A DNA stretch of 64,000 nucleotides, taken from contig OU015525.1 in the NCBI GenBank assembly GCA_907165065.1, positions 53,143,537 to 53,207,536 of the forward strand, read 5' to 3'. The position numbers were made by a program, and so were the translations under genes. This DNA comes from Caprimulgus europaeus (Eukaryota; Chordata; Aves; Caprimulgiformes; Caprimulgidae). The notes beneath the pieces were generated by a model. The model was not told where the DNA came from, searched no databases, and saw only the letters and a list, made by a program, of their open reading frames with translations. Shown here in pieces: positions 34,891 through 47,947 of this stretch (the stretch's first letter is position 1; every line of letters begins with the position of its first letter).

Positions 34891-37800
34891 AATTTGGGTT
34901 AGTGGAAAAAGTTCTCTAGCAAGCTTTGGGCCTTGGTCTTTCACTTGTCCAATATAATTTTTTTGTTGTTTCTACAACTTGTTTTTATATTTGTGTGGTT
35001 CTCCGCCCTGCTACTACTGAAGGTAAATGATAATATATCTCTTGACTGAGTCCTAGGCAAACACAGAAGTGGTTTACCACACTGTTTGGAGACGAGTAGA
35101 AGGTCTGAGAAAGAGCAGGGCTCTGGCAGGGCTGGCAGGGAGGTGGGTGGCTGAAGTGGTGTCTGTGTTCCCTCAAGAAGGAAATTCTGGAAAAGAAAAT
35201 GGGGCCAGAGAGTGTGTTTCACCACCACAGACAATTCCTTTTCCTGGAAATGTCCTGCACTTTCCAAGCCCTGCCATGTGGTCTCTCTCTCAGCAAAAGA
35301 TAGCTATTTGGTATTTTTCCCAAAACTATGGAAGATTTTTTTAATTTTTTTTTTTTACTATCAGTACAAGTGTGCTATGTAGGATGTTGAAATTAACTGG
35401 CAACTGTTGTATTCTGTGAAGAAACAATTTTAAAAGAAAATAAATTAGAATACAAACAAGAGAAACGCTTGATACAATAAAAAATTATTGCATTTGGGAT
35501 TAATGAGAATAGAAAAAAAATTAAGAGAGAGACCATGAGAGAATCGGAGAAGGAAAATGGAGAAGAAATAGCAAAAACCTAACAATTACATTTTAAACGG
35601 TTTTAAGTGATGTCCACATATTTTATGAGATGTGACACATACAGGAGCTGTGGAACAGAGGTTACAAAAAGGACTGAAAAGTCCAAAAGGGTCATGATAG
35701 TAGCAGGAGTGGTCTGGGTTTCATTTTGAGTCCCAGCCTTTGTGTCCTTTACTACAGCTGAGCAATCAGACCATGATACATCAGAAGAAATGTGTTGGAG
35801 GCACATCAGCCTTGCAGAGTTTATAACTTCATCTGAGGGAAACAACATGGCTGCATTTACACTTTAATTAGCAGGGGAAAATCATATCAAGTCCGGGGAG
35901 TTATGCCAATCTACACTAGCAGAGGTGTTAGTCCTTAATGTTTTGGAATAATCTCACTTGAGTGAAAATGTATAATCTGTATTTTAGTTGCATTATTGCA
36001 TACAGTAAATTAAATAAACTAGTAATGTAATTCAAAACCTATTATGAAGGCTTGTATCCTGTTAACTGGGTCTGGAAATAAGAAGCAGCAATTATGCAAA
36101 TGTCCCACCCTTGAATTAGTTACACATTTTAGATTATTAGTCTGACCCATTCTTTACATAAGTCTCTTCACTTTTTTTGTGTCTATTACTAATCAGAAAG
36201 GTTTATAATATGAACATACTTGCCAATCACTTGACTTACCCTAAAACACGGCATTATGTCTCCATGTCTCAGGCATGTATACATGTGAAAAGGCAAAAAG
36301 TATTCATACAGTTTACATAGTTTTATGTTTCACTTGAAGGCAATGATAATGCACCCTTAACACTAATTTTTTCAACATTGACCTTTTTAGTATGTAAATA
36401 GATCATCTTCCTGCACAGTGCAATCAATAGGATATAGGGTGATTGATTCAGAAGAAATCGCCTTGAAAACTTCAGGTTAATGTATTTATGAAGAAGTCTG
36501 CAGGTACAGCATGGTCAAATGTAACACATGTGATGTGCTTATGAACATGCAGTCTCAATACTGTAGTCTCTGTCTACAGAGAATGCCTGCAGTCAAATGG
36601 TAATTCACTGTTTCTGTGTTTGTTCAGAGTGTTTTTATTTGAAAAGAAAAGCAGTAAAGACAAATGACTAATAGTACAAACTAGGTGGCAAATAAATGCC
36701 TCTGTATTATACAAATCTGTAGATTCACCGTGTCAGAACTGATGAGGTGCAATCCTCCCAGAAACAAAAGATTTCCATGATGAAAGACAAAAATAACACA
36801 AACATAGAAATTATTTGTCATAATTTATTGCAAAAAATATGTCCTACAATGCAGATCTCTGGATTCCTGCAGTCATGGAGTCTTTATTCTTCCTTGTGAA
36901 GGCAGTCTTAATACTTTTTAAAATGTGGTTTGCAAATCAAGGAGCCAGGTTTAGCTTCTGCAGGGTTATTGTGGAGTAAGACAGAAAAATATCACTGAAA
37001 ATTTAGTAGGGTCTAAATTTTCTTTCCCCTATGAATTCCTGCTTATTTGAGTGTTTTGACAACATATGAGGTCAGGGGGCTTTACTGCCGGAGAACATCT
37101 CTGATACTCTCTAACACTTGTAAAGATAGTGTGTGCTGAGAGCATGGCCTGCCTGTATTTTAGGGAAATAAGGAGAAACTGTAACACGAACCTACAAGTT
37201 CCTGGTATTTGCTAATCACAAATATCCCCCCTGAAAAGAAGAAAAATGTTGAATAACAAAAGGAGATCCCATTTTTCAATAGCTAGAGCTCCAAACCTTG
37301 GTAGTAGCTGCTCCAAGACGCCAGGTATTAATGCTGCTGCTATCAATCAGTTCTCTTGTTGGAGCCTGTGTTTCCATCAGAAGCATCACCTGAAGCTGAC
37401 ACAAAGGTCAGTCCTCTGTGCTGGTAAAGTGGAGCAATTTGCTAGACATACCAGTTAAAAAAAAAAATGATATTCTTTCTTCCTGGTAGATGAAGGGAAA
37501 TCCCTGATGCTGAGGAAACTGTAAGTTCCCCATGAGCCGAGACATCATGATGTCAGTCTCTGACCTTGCACATAAAGGGACCTGCATTTCTGGCAGACAT
37601 GATACATTGGAGGTAGTATGCTAGTCATCTTTTGCTGCTGATACCTTGTGCCACTGCTGCATAACCTTATCCTTCTTGTCTGTTTTGTCATGAATAAAAA
37701 TGGAAGGGCTGAGTTTCATTCTGCAGTACTAAAGAAAATGAAGAATTATTCATAAAAATGCAGCCACAAATGGATTTGACTGCAAAAGCTTTTAAAATAT

Positions 37801-40555
37801 TTTATTTTAGTTTGTTACTGATTGTATGGTGAGCACTTCTCTGAAAGTGATATATAAAATACTGCCTTGCATATAATCAGAACATTTTATAATGCCGCTT
37901 GTATGAATAGCTTTGGACAAAATGCAGTTGAGCTGTTCTTAATTTGGTCACTGGAGGACTGCCTTTTTTTTTTTTTTTTTTCACTTACAACAATAGAAAG
38001 GGTGAAAAAAATTATTACAAAAGCTGCTGGCCCAGAATCTCGGCTATCGCTGAACAGCTCAGAGAACAGCTTGGGAATGACAGTGTGTAGGCATATAAAT
38101 ATAGACTTTTCACTACTATGCATGTGTATGCCAGGATGATCTCCATATTTTCCAACCTATGTTTTTATTGTAGCAGAGGTTTAAGTCCACCAAAATACTG
38201 AAAAAAGTGAAGGAAGCAAGAAAGGAAAGTTCAGCTGAAACCAGAAGGCAATAGTGGGGTTTTTTATTTGTTTGGTTGGTTTGTTTTTGTTTATCTAGGA
38301 GGACAATGGGTACCTGTAATGAGCTTGGCTGCATATTTTGTATAATTTACAAAGGAGCGCTGTTCTAGGCTGGAAGCAGAAAAAAAAATCCAGATAAACA
38401 GCACTGATTCATATATGAAACAAATCCTTCTTACTATAGCAAGATACATGGTGAAGTCAGAAATAAATTATCTTACATGTATTGTACTCCTGACAGGGAT
38501 AGTACAGCAATATAATACAAGTTTCTAAGTTGTTATTCTTTAAATTAGCTGTGTTGAAACGCATTCGATTAGGATTTATCATGAAGGATTCATCTATCTC
38601 CTGTAGCAGAATGCCTCTGTGCAGAAGGAACAATCCTCTCCCTGCAGGGACCGGTTCTACTTTTCAGTAGCGGAAGACACCATGCACATCCAAGGACAGA
38701 TCTTGTAGCCACAGAGGACTGCATAGCTTTGGGAGGGGATATGTTATAGTGCTAATCTTGGCAATGTAACTAATGAAGTGTTTGTTTTTAGCGTTTTCTA
38801 CCATTATTATGCTCTGTGAGAGTCGCAGATGTGTTCTTTTATTTTTTTTTTCTGGAGCTCAGTTAATCCTGTGTCTAATCTCAGGTACACAGAAGCAGCA
38901 AAGTGTCTGAAAAAGAAACTGCCTGATGCTGCAGTCTTTGCTGGAGATAAACACCTGTATTCTCTTCTCTGTCACACTGACTTGATGCCAGTGTTACTTC
39001 ACTAACTGCAGTATAGTTCCCTCTTGCAGGAACTTCGTGCATTTACTGTATTGCTCTTATGTATTAACTATGTGATCTACTTCAAATATGACCCCCCCAA
39101 GAACTAGATAAACTGGAAATGCCTCAGTTGAGCAGCAAAGACCACATTTACCATTGCACACAGATAATGCTATCACCTCAAATAGTTGCAACCAAATTAG
39201 TGTAACTGTCTAAAACAGTGTTTCTTTTCCTAGGAATTCTACTTCAAATGCTTTACTCATCAGAAAGCTTTTCTTAATGAGCAAAATTGACATTACACTG
39301 ATACCTTACCTGGAAGAATGTATCAGTGGCTTACTAGTCAAAAGCAACTTGAAGTACAATAATAATACCAGGACAGCAAATAAGACAGGTTGATATTCTG
39401 GTTAGCAGTCTTCCCTGCCAAATTTCACTTCCCTTGCACTTCTTAATGTTAGAGCCTGGGCCCTGAAACAAAAACCGAAAACAGACTGTAGCCCTTTTGC
39501 CTTCTGTTTTGGATAAAAACTTGGTGAAGCATTAAACAAAATATTTCATTCCTTTAACCTTGAGAAGCTAGCTGTATTTAGGCTGGTATTTATTGCATAG
39601 CTAAGCATCTATGTATTGTCTTGCTGGTTTTGTAGGTTTTAGTGTCATTCCAAGATTGCCAGAAAGAGAATAACCACTATTGGAGAGTGATATTTTTTTT
39701 AAAAAAAAGAAGAAAAAAATATTTCCTCAGACATACATTAAATGTACTAGAGCTGTCCAGCTTCACTGAGGGAATAATTTTTCTTGGAGCAAGTTACAAT
39801 AAGTTCTGCCCTTAATTAACCTTCCTACTGGCACACTGCTAGGCTGTCAGCAATATGATCATCATCCTTTTGTCTCATACTCACCAGGCAACATTTATTT
39901 TGTCTTCTTAAGATGACATGAATGCAAGGTGCTAACCACATTATCTTGTGCTATTTTTCACTACAGCTAACTCTTAAATTCCACTCACCTTTTGAAATTC
40001 AAAAACTTGGAGGAAATAAATACCTCTAATGAGATAAGGTTTTTAAAAAATTACTACAAACCAGAAAAACACAAAGTGTTTTCCCAAACTTTACAAGCAA
40101 AGAGCAAAAATTGAACGTGACCTCACTGTGCATCGATACCATAATATGAAGAAGATACAATATGAAAAATATTGTAATTTTTGCCTAGATAGCTTCTCAC
40201 TTTGAATACACAGAATGTTGCCCACAGCAAGAGGAGTAAATGCAAATGTGAGTGTTCTCTATTCAACAGAGCAAAGAAGTAGAAGAATGCTAATGGCTTT
40301 TGAGAAACCATGTGAATAGCCAAGGTTTGAAGATAAAGGAAGAACAGTCCCAGGTCATGGAAAAAACAACCCATTATTCAGTGACATTAAATAGGAGGTT
40401 TAAATGAAGAAGCATTTGGCAGAATCAGATGCTAAAATGTACAGACTCTACCAGGCACTCTGTGTAATAGAGCAACACAAATAAAAAGGTATTAAATTTG
40501 CTGCATTCAGGCATGTCTGTCAGCACTGCAACATCTTTTAAATTGATGAATATGT
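34891..40555. other. Long non-coding stretch with homopolymers
   Basis: About 5.7 kb with no supported gene. It contains a T18 run (37964-37981), a T-run/A-run inverted pair near 39690-39710 (ttttttttaaaaaaaag), and T/G-rich patches near 38256-38300. All open frames are of chance length. Confidence 0.5.
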
Positions 40556-40630
40556 GAATTGCCATACTAGATCACAACAAATGTTCATCTAGTTCAGTGC
40601 TTGGCTTCTGGAGGTGACTAGTCCCTGGCT
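40556..40630 (+). repeat. Old sauropsid interspersed repeat fragment
   Basis: 'gaattgccatactagatca', then 'ttcatctagttcagtgc' and 'ttctggaggtgactagtcc', resembles the widespread reptile and bird repeat segment that reads 'attgccatactgg.tcagacca.tggtccatctagcccagt'. The match is by memory of that motif, with several mismatches, so family (CR1/L3-related or SINE) and orientation are uncertain. Confidence 0.4.
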
Positions 40631-40997
40631 AGCTGGCCAAAATCCTCCTCTTCTCCCTTCTGTTTTTGGCCTAAAATGTATGTTGATAACGTCCTGACAA
40701 AAAATCTAGTATAGAATCTCAGTGGAAGAAAAAAAATAGGTTTTTATATGTAGAATACAAATGCTTCTGTTTTGGTGGAACCAGAGTTTTCTTGAGGATG
40801 AACAGTACCTGGAGGAGAGAGCAGGCATGCATAGAAAAAAGGAATCCCTTTGAGGAACAAATTTGAGGTAGTTAGTAATTTTTTAAATTATTGAATATGT
40901 GGTTAAATACACAGTCTTGAGTCAATACCTATGTCAGCATATGGCTGTTATATGACATCTGTGAATGAATGTTTAGTGACGAGCACTAAATTTGGAA

Positions 40998-41390
40998 CTA
41001 GCAAGCCATTTTGCAGCTTCCCCCAACAAGCTTCTTGTTTAACACCAACTTAACGATTGCCTTGGAAGCATTGTTCTTTTTTGATTCTTTTTGTTTTCTC
41101 ATTTGGACTTGGGTATACTTCATCCACATCTTCAAATCACCCTGAGCCTTGTCATGCCTTGCTCTGTTTATATGCTGTAACACAAAACAGTGTTCTGGGT
41201 TTCCAAATTTGGTTGACACAGCTTTTGTAAACTTCCCTTTTAGTGCAAAAGAAGCATGAGTCCTTGTTTCCAAAACATGTTTTTTCTCAGCAATATGAAC
41301 AGAGAACTTACTGAAGAGAAACTTATATCCCATTTCTGGCTCTGCTGAAACTACTGATATCTGTATTGAGCTCTTGTGCTGGTATAGAGG
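40998..41390 (-). CDS. Candidate terminal exon or retrocopy, function unknown
   Basis: On the minus strand a strong splice-acceptor-like sequence (gattttttttctttttaatttatttcag) ends at 41391. It is followed by 130 codons open to a TAG at 40998. An internal ATG at 41333 has G at -3 and G at +4. The product would be basic and rich in Lys, with 'KAVSTKFGNPEHCFVLQHI' in the middle and a Lys-rich stretch toward the end. I see no signal peptide, membrane segment or named domain. The length alone could arise by chance in DNA this AT-rich. The acceptor and the balanced residue composition are the only support. No linked upstream exon was identified. Confidence 0.22.
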   Translation of the reverse strand, partial: PLYQHKSSIQISVVSAEPEMGYKFLFSKFSVHIAEKKHVLETRTHASFALKGKFTKAVSTKFGNPEHCFVLQHINRARHDKAQGDLKMWMKYTQVQMRKQKESKKNNASKAIVKLVLNKKLVGGSCKMAC

Positions 41391-41596
41391 CTGAAATAAA
41401 TTAAAAAGAAAAAAAATCTGCTTATTTTATGTTCAGCAGGAAGAAGCAACTTGAACTTTCTATCACCAGAGCAACTAGCAAAACTGACAGGGCTACAGTG
41501 TCTCAGAGCCTCAAAGCATGAAACAATAATAGCTGCATTTGTGTTAACATCTCTAGTGAATAAACTGATGTTTTTACATTGAGTTTTGCAGTCAGG

Positions 41597-41788
41597 CCTA
41601 ATGGGTAGTGGTCTAGACTGGAAGTCAAGAACTCTGGATTTAATTATGTCTTATTTTGCATCTTCAAAATTCTCCTGGGTAAATCACTTTCTCTGTGTGA
41701 TTTAAGCTTCCTATCTGTAAAATGACCTTTGTGAAGTGCTGTGCAGTCAGTGGTTTCCAAGTGCAATGCAGGGCTATGTGTTATTACC
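41597..41788 (+). mobile_element. MIR-type SINE (CORE-SINE) relic
   Basis: The segment follows the MIR layout in order: 'atgggtagtggtctagactgg' and 'gaactctggattta' (the tRNA-related start, where MIR has agtggtta..gactctgga), then 'ctcctgggtaaatcactttctctgtg' (MIR ..gggcaagtcacttaacctctctgtg), 'cctatctgtaaaatga' (MIR ctcatctgtaaaatgg), 'tttgtgaagtgctg' and the terminal 'ttattac'. Divergence is high, as expected for an amniote-age SINE. It has no coding capacity. MIR family membership is inferred from memory of the consensus. Confidence 0.7.
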
Positions 41789-44700
41789 ACAGCAAGTACG
41801 GTCTTGAACATCAATTGCTGGATTCCTGTAAATGAGAAGTGAGGGATGAAAATATCAACAGCTAGTGAATACCACACACAACTCTTCACATATAGCTGTG
41901 GCATTCTGTTGAAGCCAGTGCTTACAGATTTATACCAAGCCTTTATGTCTGGTGTTTGATCCTGTCAACACTTACAAATAAAGGCTTGTAGCACCAACAG
42001 TTTTGCGTGAGAAAAAAAAAAAAAAAGGAAGCATTTGCTCAGAGAGTTTGTCTTTAAGTAAATGTCAGACAAGTCAACGTCACATTTATCTGAGGTATTC
42101 CCAATTGCACTGGGGCAGATAAGCTCATTTAAATCTAAGAATTTAAATTTTGACTGTGAAAGGCCTTTTAATATTTACTGTAGCTGGTTGTCAACAGGAA
42201 ATGAGGAAGATTGTCTTGAAATAATCTTTGTTGTGCTGGTGTATTTTTAAACCATAGTATTTGTGTTGGATAGTTTTAGTAGAGAGGGTTCTCAGAGGTA
42301 TGGCATCAGGTTAGGATGTTGTAGAGCTGGATGCAGTTTCAAATTTTTCACTACTTTGCCCATGATTTTGGTTACATTGTCTTGCCATTTATGCCTGATG
42401 AAATGGGATTTGTGATCCTGATTTGCTTTTAGTGTGAGATCTGGAGGTTAAAAATAAAAGGAGACAAGACCTGTGTATTATTGTTATCTTATAAACACTA
42501 AGTTAGTAATAATAATGAAAGATATTTCAAGTGCATTCTTTCCTCTGTACTACCCAAAAATAAGTCTTGGTTTTGAAATCAGAAAAAAAGAGCCCTGCTT
42601 ACTTTGAAAACAGAGACTTCTGTTTCCGATGGTTTGTAAAGTTTGAAATCTGGGCTACCCCCTGAGACTGCGTTTACAGCCTTAAAACGTGGCTGTCCAA
42701 TGGTTAAAAAGTTAAAAACTCGGAAGTATGAGAAAATAAATTGATAGAATAATCTGTTAAACATTTCTCAAATATAAGTCGCATATTTTTTCCTTCTGCA
42801 ACAGGCTGAGGGGTAAATTGGTGATCTCATTCCACCAAGGGATATGTTTCCACCTGGGGTCAGGACAACCTTTTGTTTTCTTTGAACTCTAAGGGGGTTA
42901 CAATCATAGCAAGGTAGGATGCAGCTTGGATTGAGAAATCTTATTCCCAGATGAAGAAGCACTAAGAAAGCAAGGGTCATTTTTGGAGAACGTATTGAGA
43001 GTGTATTGTATAGAGCTGTCTGATAAGCAAGTTTTGGATCATTAGTAATGGTCCCTGTGGAATCAGCTCTTCCTAGACTTACCACAAACAATTGGTAGCT
43101 TAAATCTAAGACAGCTGGTAGTTTAAACCTGATGGCTTAGTTTTCCTATTTAGAGCTGCTTGTTCTTGATAGAAACTAAAGCTGTGACAGTACCTGAACT
43201 AGGAACAAAATTGTCATTCAGCCTGGCAGTGAGTAAAGGCATCTGCAATCCATAAAGGTAGCAGTGCCAGTATTGGCATGTGTCTTGTTTCTGGTCTCAC
43301 AGCTCTGCGTTTGAGAGCAGCCCATATTACAGCCCTGATCTCTGGCACAAAAATTGCTGCATTCCCTGGTAGAAAGGTTTGTACTGTTGTGGCGCCAGTT
43401 TTTACAGTCATACAGGCTACTGGTGTGGGAAGGTTCATAAAATAAAAAACTAGTGTGAATTCCTCAGGAAACCCCTGGGAAATGTATGTGGCTTGTGGGC
43501 CTTGTTAGCTGTACCAGAGCAGAGGCACTGTTGCTTACGTTTTCAGCTAGATCAGTGTATGTCTGCAGGTGCATCATGCCGCTCCCGTCTAACCACTTCT
43601 GTTGTTATTAAGCTGTACATAGGTGAAAAGCATCAACTTTTCTGTTTCCTAATTCTGTAGATTTTTATTTTGAACTTAAATGCAGAAATACAATACTTTC
43701 AAATCTTTAAAAAAAATAAACATCCCACAGATTCTAGTAAAACTGAAGTAGTAGTCAACATTCTGAACAGTATGATTTTTCTCCTTGATCCACCACTTCC
43801 AATCATCATCCTTTTTCAGTCCATGACTGTCTTGCATTTGGCACAATACCCAAGGCCGCTATGATTTTAAAAGCTCTGTATTGCTATTGATACATTTTAA
43901 ATTAATGTTTATAAACCACCTAGTATCACCAGCACACTGCTTAATATGTCCATGTGCTTGAATAAAGTCCATGTGCTTATTTGTTTACAAAAGGAACCTC
44001 ATGTGGTCAATGGAGCCAGAAGATGAAGCCTATCTTATCAGTGGGGCTTATCTATTCTGTGGTCTGATTTAGAAGGCACTGCACAAGGAAATGTGTGTTA
44101 ATAGGAAATATTTCAAATAAAATTGATGGTTGAATAGTCTCTTCTGGGACTTATAATCTTAGGCTATCAAAGCTGCTAGGTGTTGCAATCTTTGAGCAGC
44201 TGTCTCCATTACAAGAATTTTCTCTGATGCTCAGATTTTCCTCTAAAATACCCACAGCAGTGGTGACCGAGTAGCTGAATACTGCCCAATTTAGTCACAT
44301 TCTCTGCCTTGTCAGTTGTCTTCAGTATTTCTTCTTACACCAGCTATTGTCTCCTCCATGACAGCTTGCTTCTGTACAGGTTTTCCTCTTTGATGAAGCA
44401 TCCTTCTGCCTTTTCCCCTCTTTTTTTCCTGATCCATTTTACTACTAGATTTGCAAACTTATGTGTTAGTGTGAAGATTTTGAAGAAACTTAAGAATAGG
44501 ACCAGTTGGGAGAAACTAAGGAGCCTTATATTCATAAGAATACTTGCAAGATATAAGTAGCCTTTTCTTTCCTCTGCGTAAGCTGTTTGGTGTCAGTGGC
44601 TGCATACACTTCATAGAGACTTAAGTCTTGAGAATGGACAAGAACTCTCCTATGAATTAATATTATCCATCATCTCTGTGACAGCTTGAGCTCCTTCACA

Positions 44701-47336
44701 GACTGAGCTGGCTACGAATCTTTTTTGCCCTTGCAGCAATAATCATAGGCTCTGTAGGATAAATCATTTGTGTCTCCTCAGATATGGTCAGACCATGTCA
44801 CCATAAGGGTAGTAATAAAATGTGGAGGTGGCTGCAAGAGGTGGCTGCAAGGCAAGTGCACCATGAGAACGATTTAATGCTTAGAGTTCTTCCTTTACCT
44901 TCCCTCCGATCAATAATGTAGCAGGAGGCATTCCATCAAGTTAGAAATATGAATGATCAGGGAATTCAACATCTGCCCAACCTTGCATCCTTGCTTGAAG
45001 TACAACAAAGTCCTGCTTGCTACCTTGCTACAAGCGTGTGGGGTTAAAAAGATTGTTGGATGAAAGATTAAAGCAAACAGAGGGAATTTTTGAGAAGGGT
45101 GATCCTTTTATATGTTAGATTTGTCTTTCAGTGAAGCCTTCTGCAGAAGCAGACTGATATTTTTAAGGATTTCTGTTTGAATTAACTAAATATTCAAAAA
45201 TAACTAGTGGACATATTTTTTTCTATGATTCAGGTATTGTAAGTAATTTTATCATACACTGTACAAGAACTATTGCATCAAGTGATCTATTTCCTCAGCT
45301 AAAAAAATACATTTTCAATTTCTTAAGAGAAAAAACAATAATATCTATTTAATATACATCTGCTTTAGAAATCAAACCACTCTTAACTTTTTTTATAATG
45401 CAATAATAATACTCCACATTGTACTACTGCTGTGCAGGGAAGCATTTTTCTTGAAGAATCTGTAATATTATCTACAGATACTGGATATCTAAAGTAAAAG
45501 CTTGTCCAGGGAAATAAGGAAAGATAATACTACGAATTTAGTTCTGTAATTTTTTAAGAACTTTTGGTACTGTAAATATTTGCATTAGGTCTTGAAGGAT
45601 CTCAGCAAGCAAAGCAAAAAAAAAACCAAAACCAAACCCAAAATAATGAATATGCCTCCTTTTCTGTTTGATGTCCTCCTGACAAGCTCCTTGATGCCAG
45701 CCCTTGAGCTACCCAACCATCTTACTAATCTTTGCCTATTACATTTATATTATACAAGAATTATTTTTAAGAAATCTACCAGATAAGCAGTACGAACATA
45801 GGTTATTCTAGATAGAGTTTTGCACTGTTGCCAAAGGTGAGAATGTAGTCCAAACCACAGGAATATAGACTGGTTCCTGATCTCATCATCATTTAGTTTT
45901 CATTAGCAGTAGCATCACAGACTAGAGGTAGTGTGGTCTGAAAGTGTGATTTCTTAGAAAGATGTCACTGAAAGAGGTGCCCTAAAATATTGTTTTCTAT
46001 GAGAGATCCTACTGTGCTCTGACAGGGTACTAAACGCTCCTTCCAGATTATCAGCCTGTATTTTTCAGTTGTCTTTGGTCTTGATTACAAACCCTCTAAA
46101 GACATTCTTTTCTGCAAAGTACCCTGCACAATAAAAGTCTGGTTCAAGTGCTGCTGTACAAATACTGATGTAGGCTGAAAATAAATTGAGGACCAACATA
46201 AAATAGTTCCTGAGGTCTAAGAGAAAAAAAAGACATTAGGTATATGATAGCTGAATAGAGGGAATAAACTGAACACGCAAACTAGGTGGTTCAGGATCTT
46301 CACTTCAGAGCATTTGACTTTCATGATGGCTTAAGTCAGATGTAGCTTGATCTTGACTGAGAAATTTTGCTTTTGAAATTGTTTTGGTAGTCTACATAAA
46401 ACTCCTAATACACATTTAATGTCATAGAAGAGGTGACATTTGTTGACAGTATCAGGAGTAAGGATGAAAGATGGGATGTTGTCAAGTTCAGCTGACACTT
46501 GAACATGACCGCTGGAGACAGCGCACCTTCCAGTCTGTGTGGCATAAAGATGAGCTCACCAGCAGTATATCTGAACTTAAATAAATAATGACTTAGACTC
46601 ATAATGGTTCCTTCACTGAAATAAGCCACGAGGTACATTGGTGAGGCACTACAAAAAGTTCTAAGTGCATCTAGCTGTGCATTAGCTGTTCTGCACACAT
46701 TTAGGAGACTGCTGTGGGTGGGGGCTGACAGTACTGAAACGCTCAGGACTAACAAACATATAAAATAAGGTTAAAATACTCTTAAAGATAAAAGTAGGGT
46801 GATTGCAAAAGAATGCTAAAAAAAAATCAATTGAGAAAGCTGTGTTCACCTTTGAACATTCTTCTCTCAAAGGAGAAATGATAGCATTATCTTGTATAAG
46901 TTTTAAATCTGTTTTTAATAACTCTAAAATTATTTCTTTATTGATTCTCTTTAGGCTTTCTCTATGAAATAGTTACTGAAAGAGTGGAACCATCCTGATG
47001 GAGACATATTGCAGTAATTTACCTTTAATTTTGTTGAATGTCTCCTCATTTTTGAATAGCAAGGTAGCCAGAGAGAGGGAGACAAAATTTCAGACCTACT
47101 TTTTCTGTAATTTTCTATTTTATTAAATATATTTCTGCTCTCTAATATTCCAATATATCAGTTAACAAAAGAAATTCCTGGGAAAACATTGAGAGGTTTT
47201 GGAGCATATTTGCATTTAAATTGAGATAATTAGAGATATAATTTTTAATGATACTACTTTGTTATTTGTGGGGTTAGGTAAGACCAGATATTATTGTAGC
47301 TTTCATAATGAATCTTTATTTCAAAATCAGTTTTAT
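41789..47336. other. Long non-coding stretch, nothing recognised
   Basis: About 5.5 kb with an A15 run (42012-42026) and short A/T-rich patches. Minus-strand frames at 42768-43091 (107 codons) and 46405-46755 (116 codons) have no domain and no clear splice context, so I do not call them genes. Confidence 0.5.
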
Positions 47337-47837
47337 TCAAGTGCTGTTTTCAGTTGCGAAGATGGTATGTGGAGGTCCAAGTGGAGCCCAGTAATTCCAT
47401 GGGCTGTTGCATGTTCCCCGTGGTGTGAAGTGTTGGCAATCCTGAGAAATGCACATCTGAGAGCCTTCTGCCAACAGCCCTCTGCACCCATCCTGAGTGC
47501 ACATCTTGATCTGTGCAATTGCAATTTGACAAGCAATGATTTTATACTCCTGCTGTAGCTGTTCTGCAACCAACTAGGGACTGTCTTTCCCTTCATTTTG
47601 ATGTCACATCTCATGATAACAGTAAATGATGATGTCCAGTTACAGTTCAACCTCGTCCTTGCTGCTGGGACTGAGCATTGTCCAGCCTTGCCTTTGCCCC
47701 TTCTCATTGGTGAAGCCATGAGGAAATGAGCTGTTACTCATGGATCTGTGCAACATGAAAATGTTATGCCTGTTTGTCTTTCCAACAACAGGAAGGATCA
47801 GCCCACGTGGACAATCATGGTCATTGGAAAAAAACAA
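47337..47837 (-). pseudogene. Possible decayed coding sequence, unidentified
   Basis: One minus-strand frame runs from 47837 to a stop at 47337 with only two internal stops in about 165 codons. It reads as compositionally balanced protein, for example 'CPRGLILPVVGKTNRHNIF', 'VAEQLQQEYKIIACQIA' and a Cys-rich end 'CTQDGCRGLL'. A minus-strand aataaa lies a few bases after the final stop (tttatt at 47332 on the plus strand), as in a retrocopy or last exon. I cannot name a parent gene. Overlapping frames of similar length exist on the same strand (47333-47719), which weakens the case. Confidence 0.2.
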
Positions 47838-47908
47838 TTAAAAAAAAAATTCCACTGAAATTCAAGAATGGTCATGTGAATTATTCCTCAAACACATCAA
47901 GCATATAT

Positions 47909-47911
<3 letters not shown>

Positions 47912-47940
<29 letters not shown>
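47912..47940. repeat. (AT)n dinucleotide microsatellite
   Basis: About 14.5 uninterrupted at units, preceded by the imperfect 'gcatatatgtg'. Low-complexity sequence with no function implied. Confidence 0.96.

Positions 47941-47941
<1 letters not shown>

Positions 47942-47947
<6 letters not shown>

Noticed and set aside
46405-46755. 116-codon minus-strand frame
   Set aside because: No domain, no splice context, and length within chance expectation.
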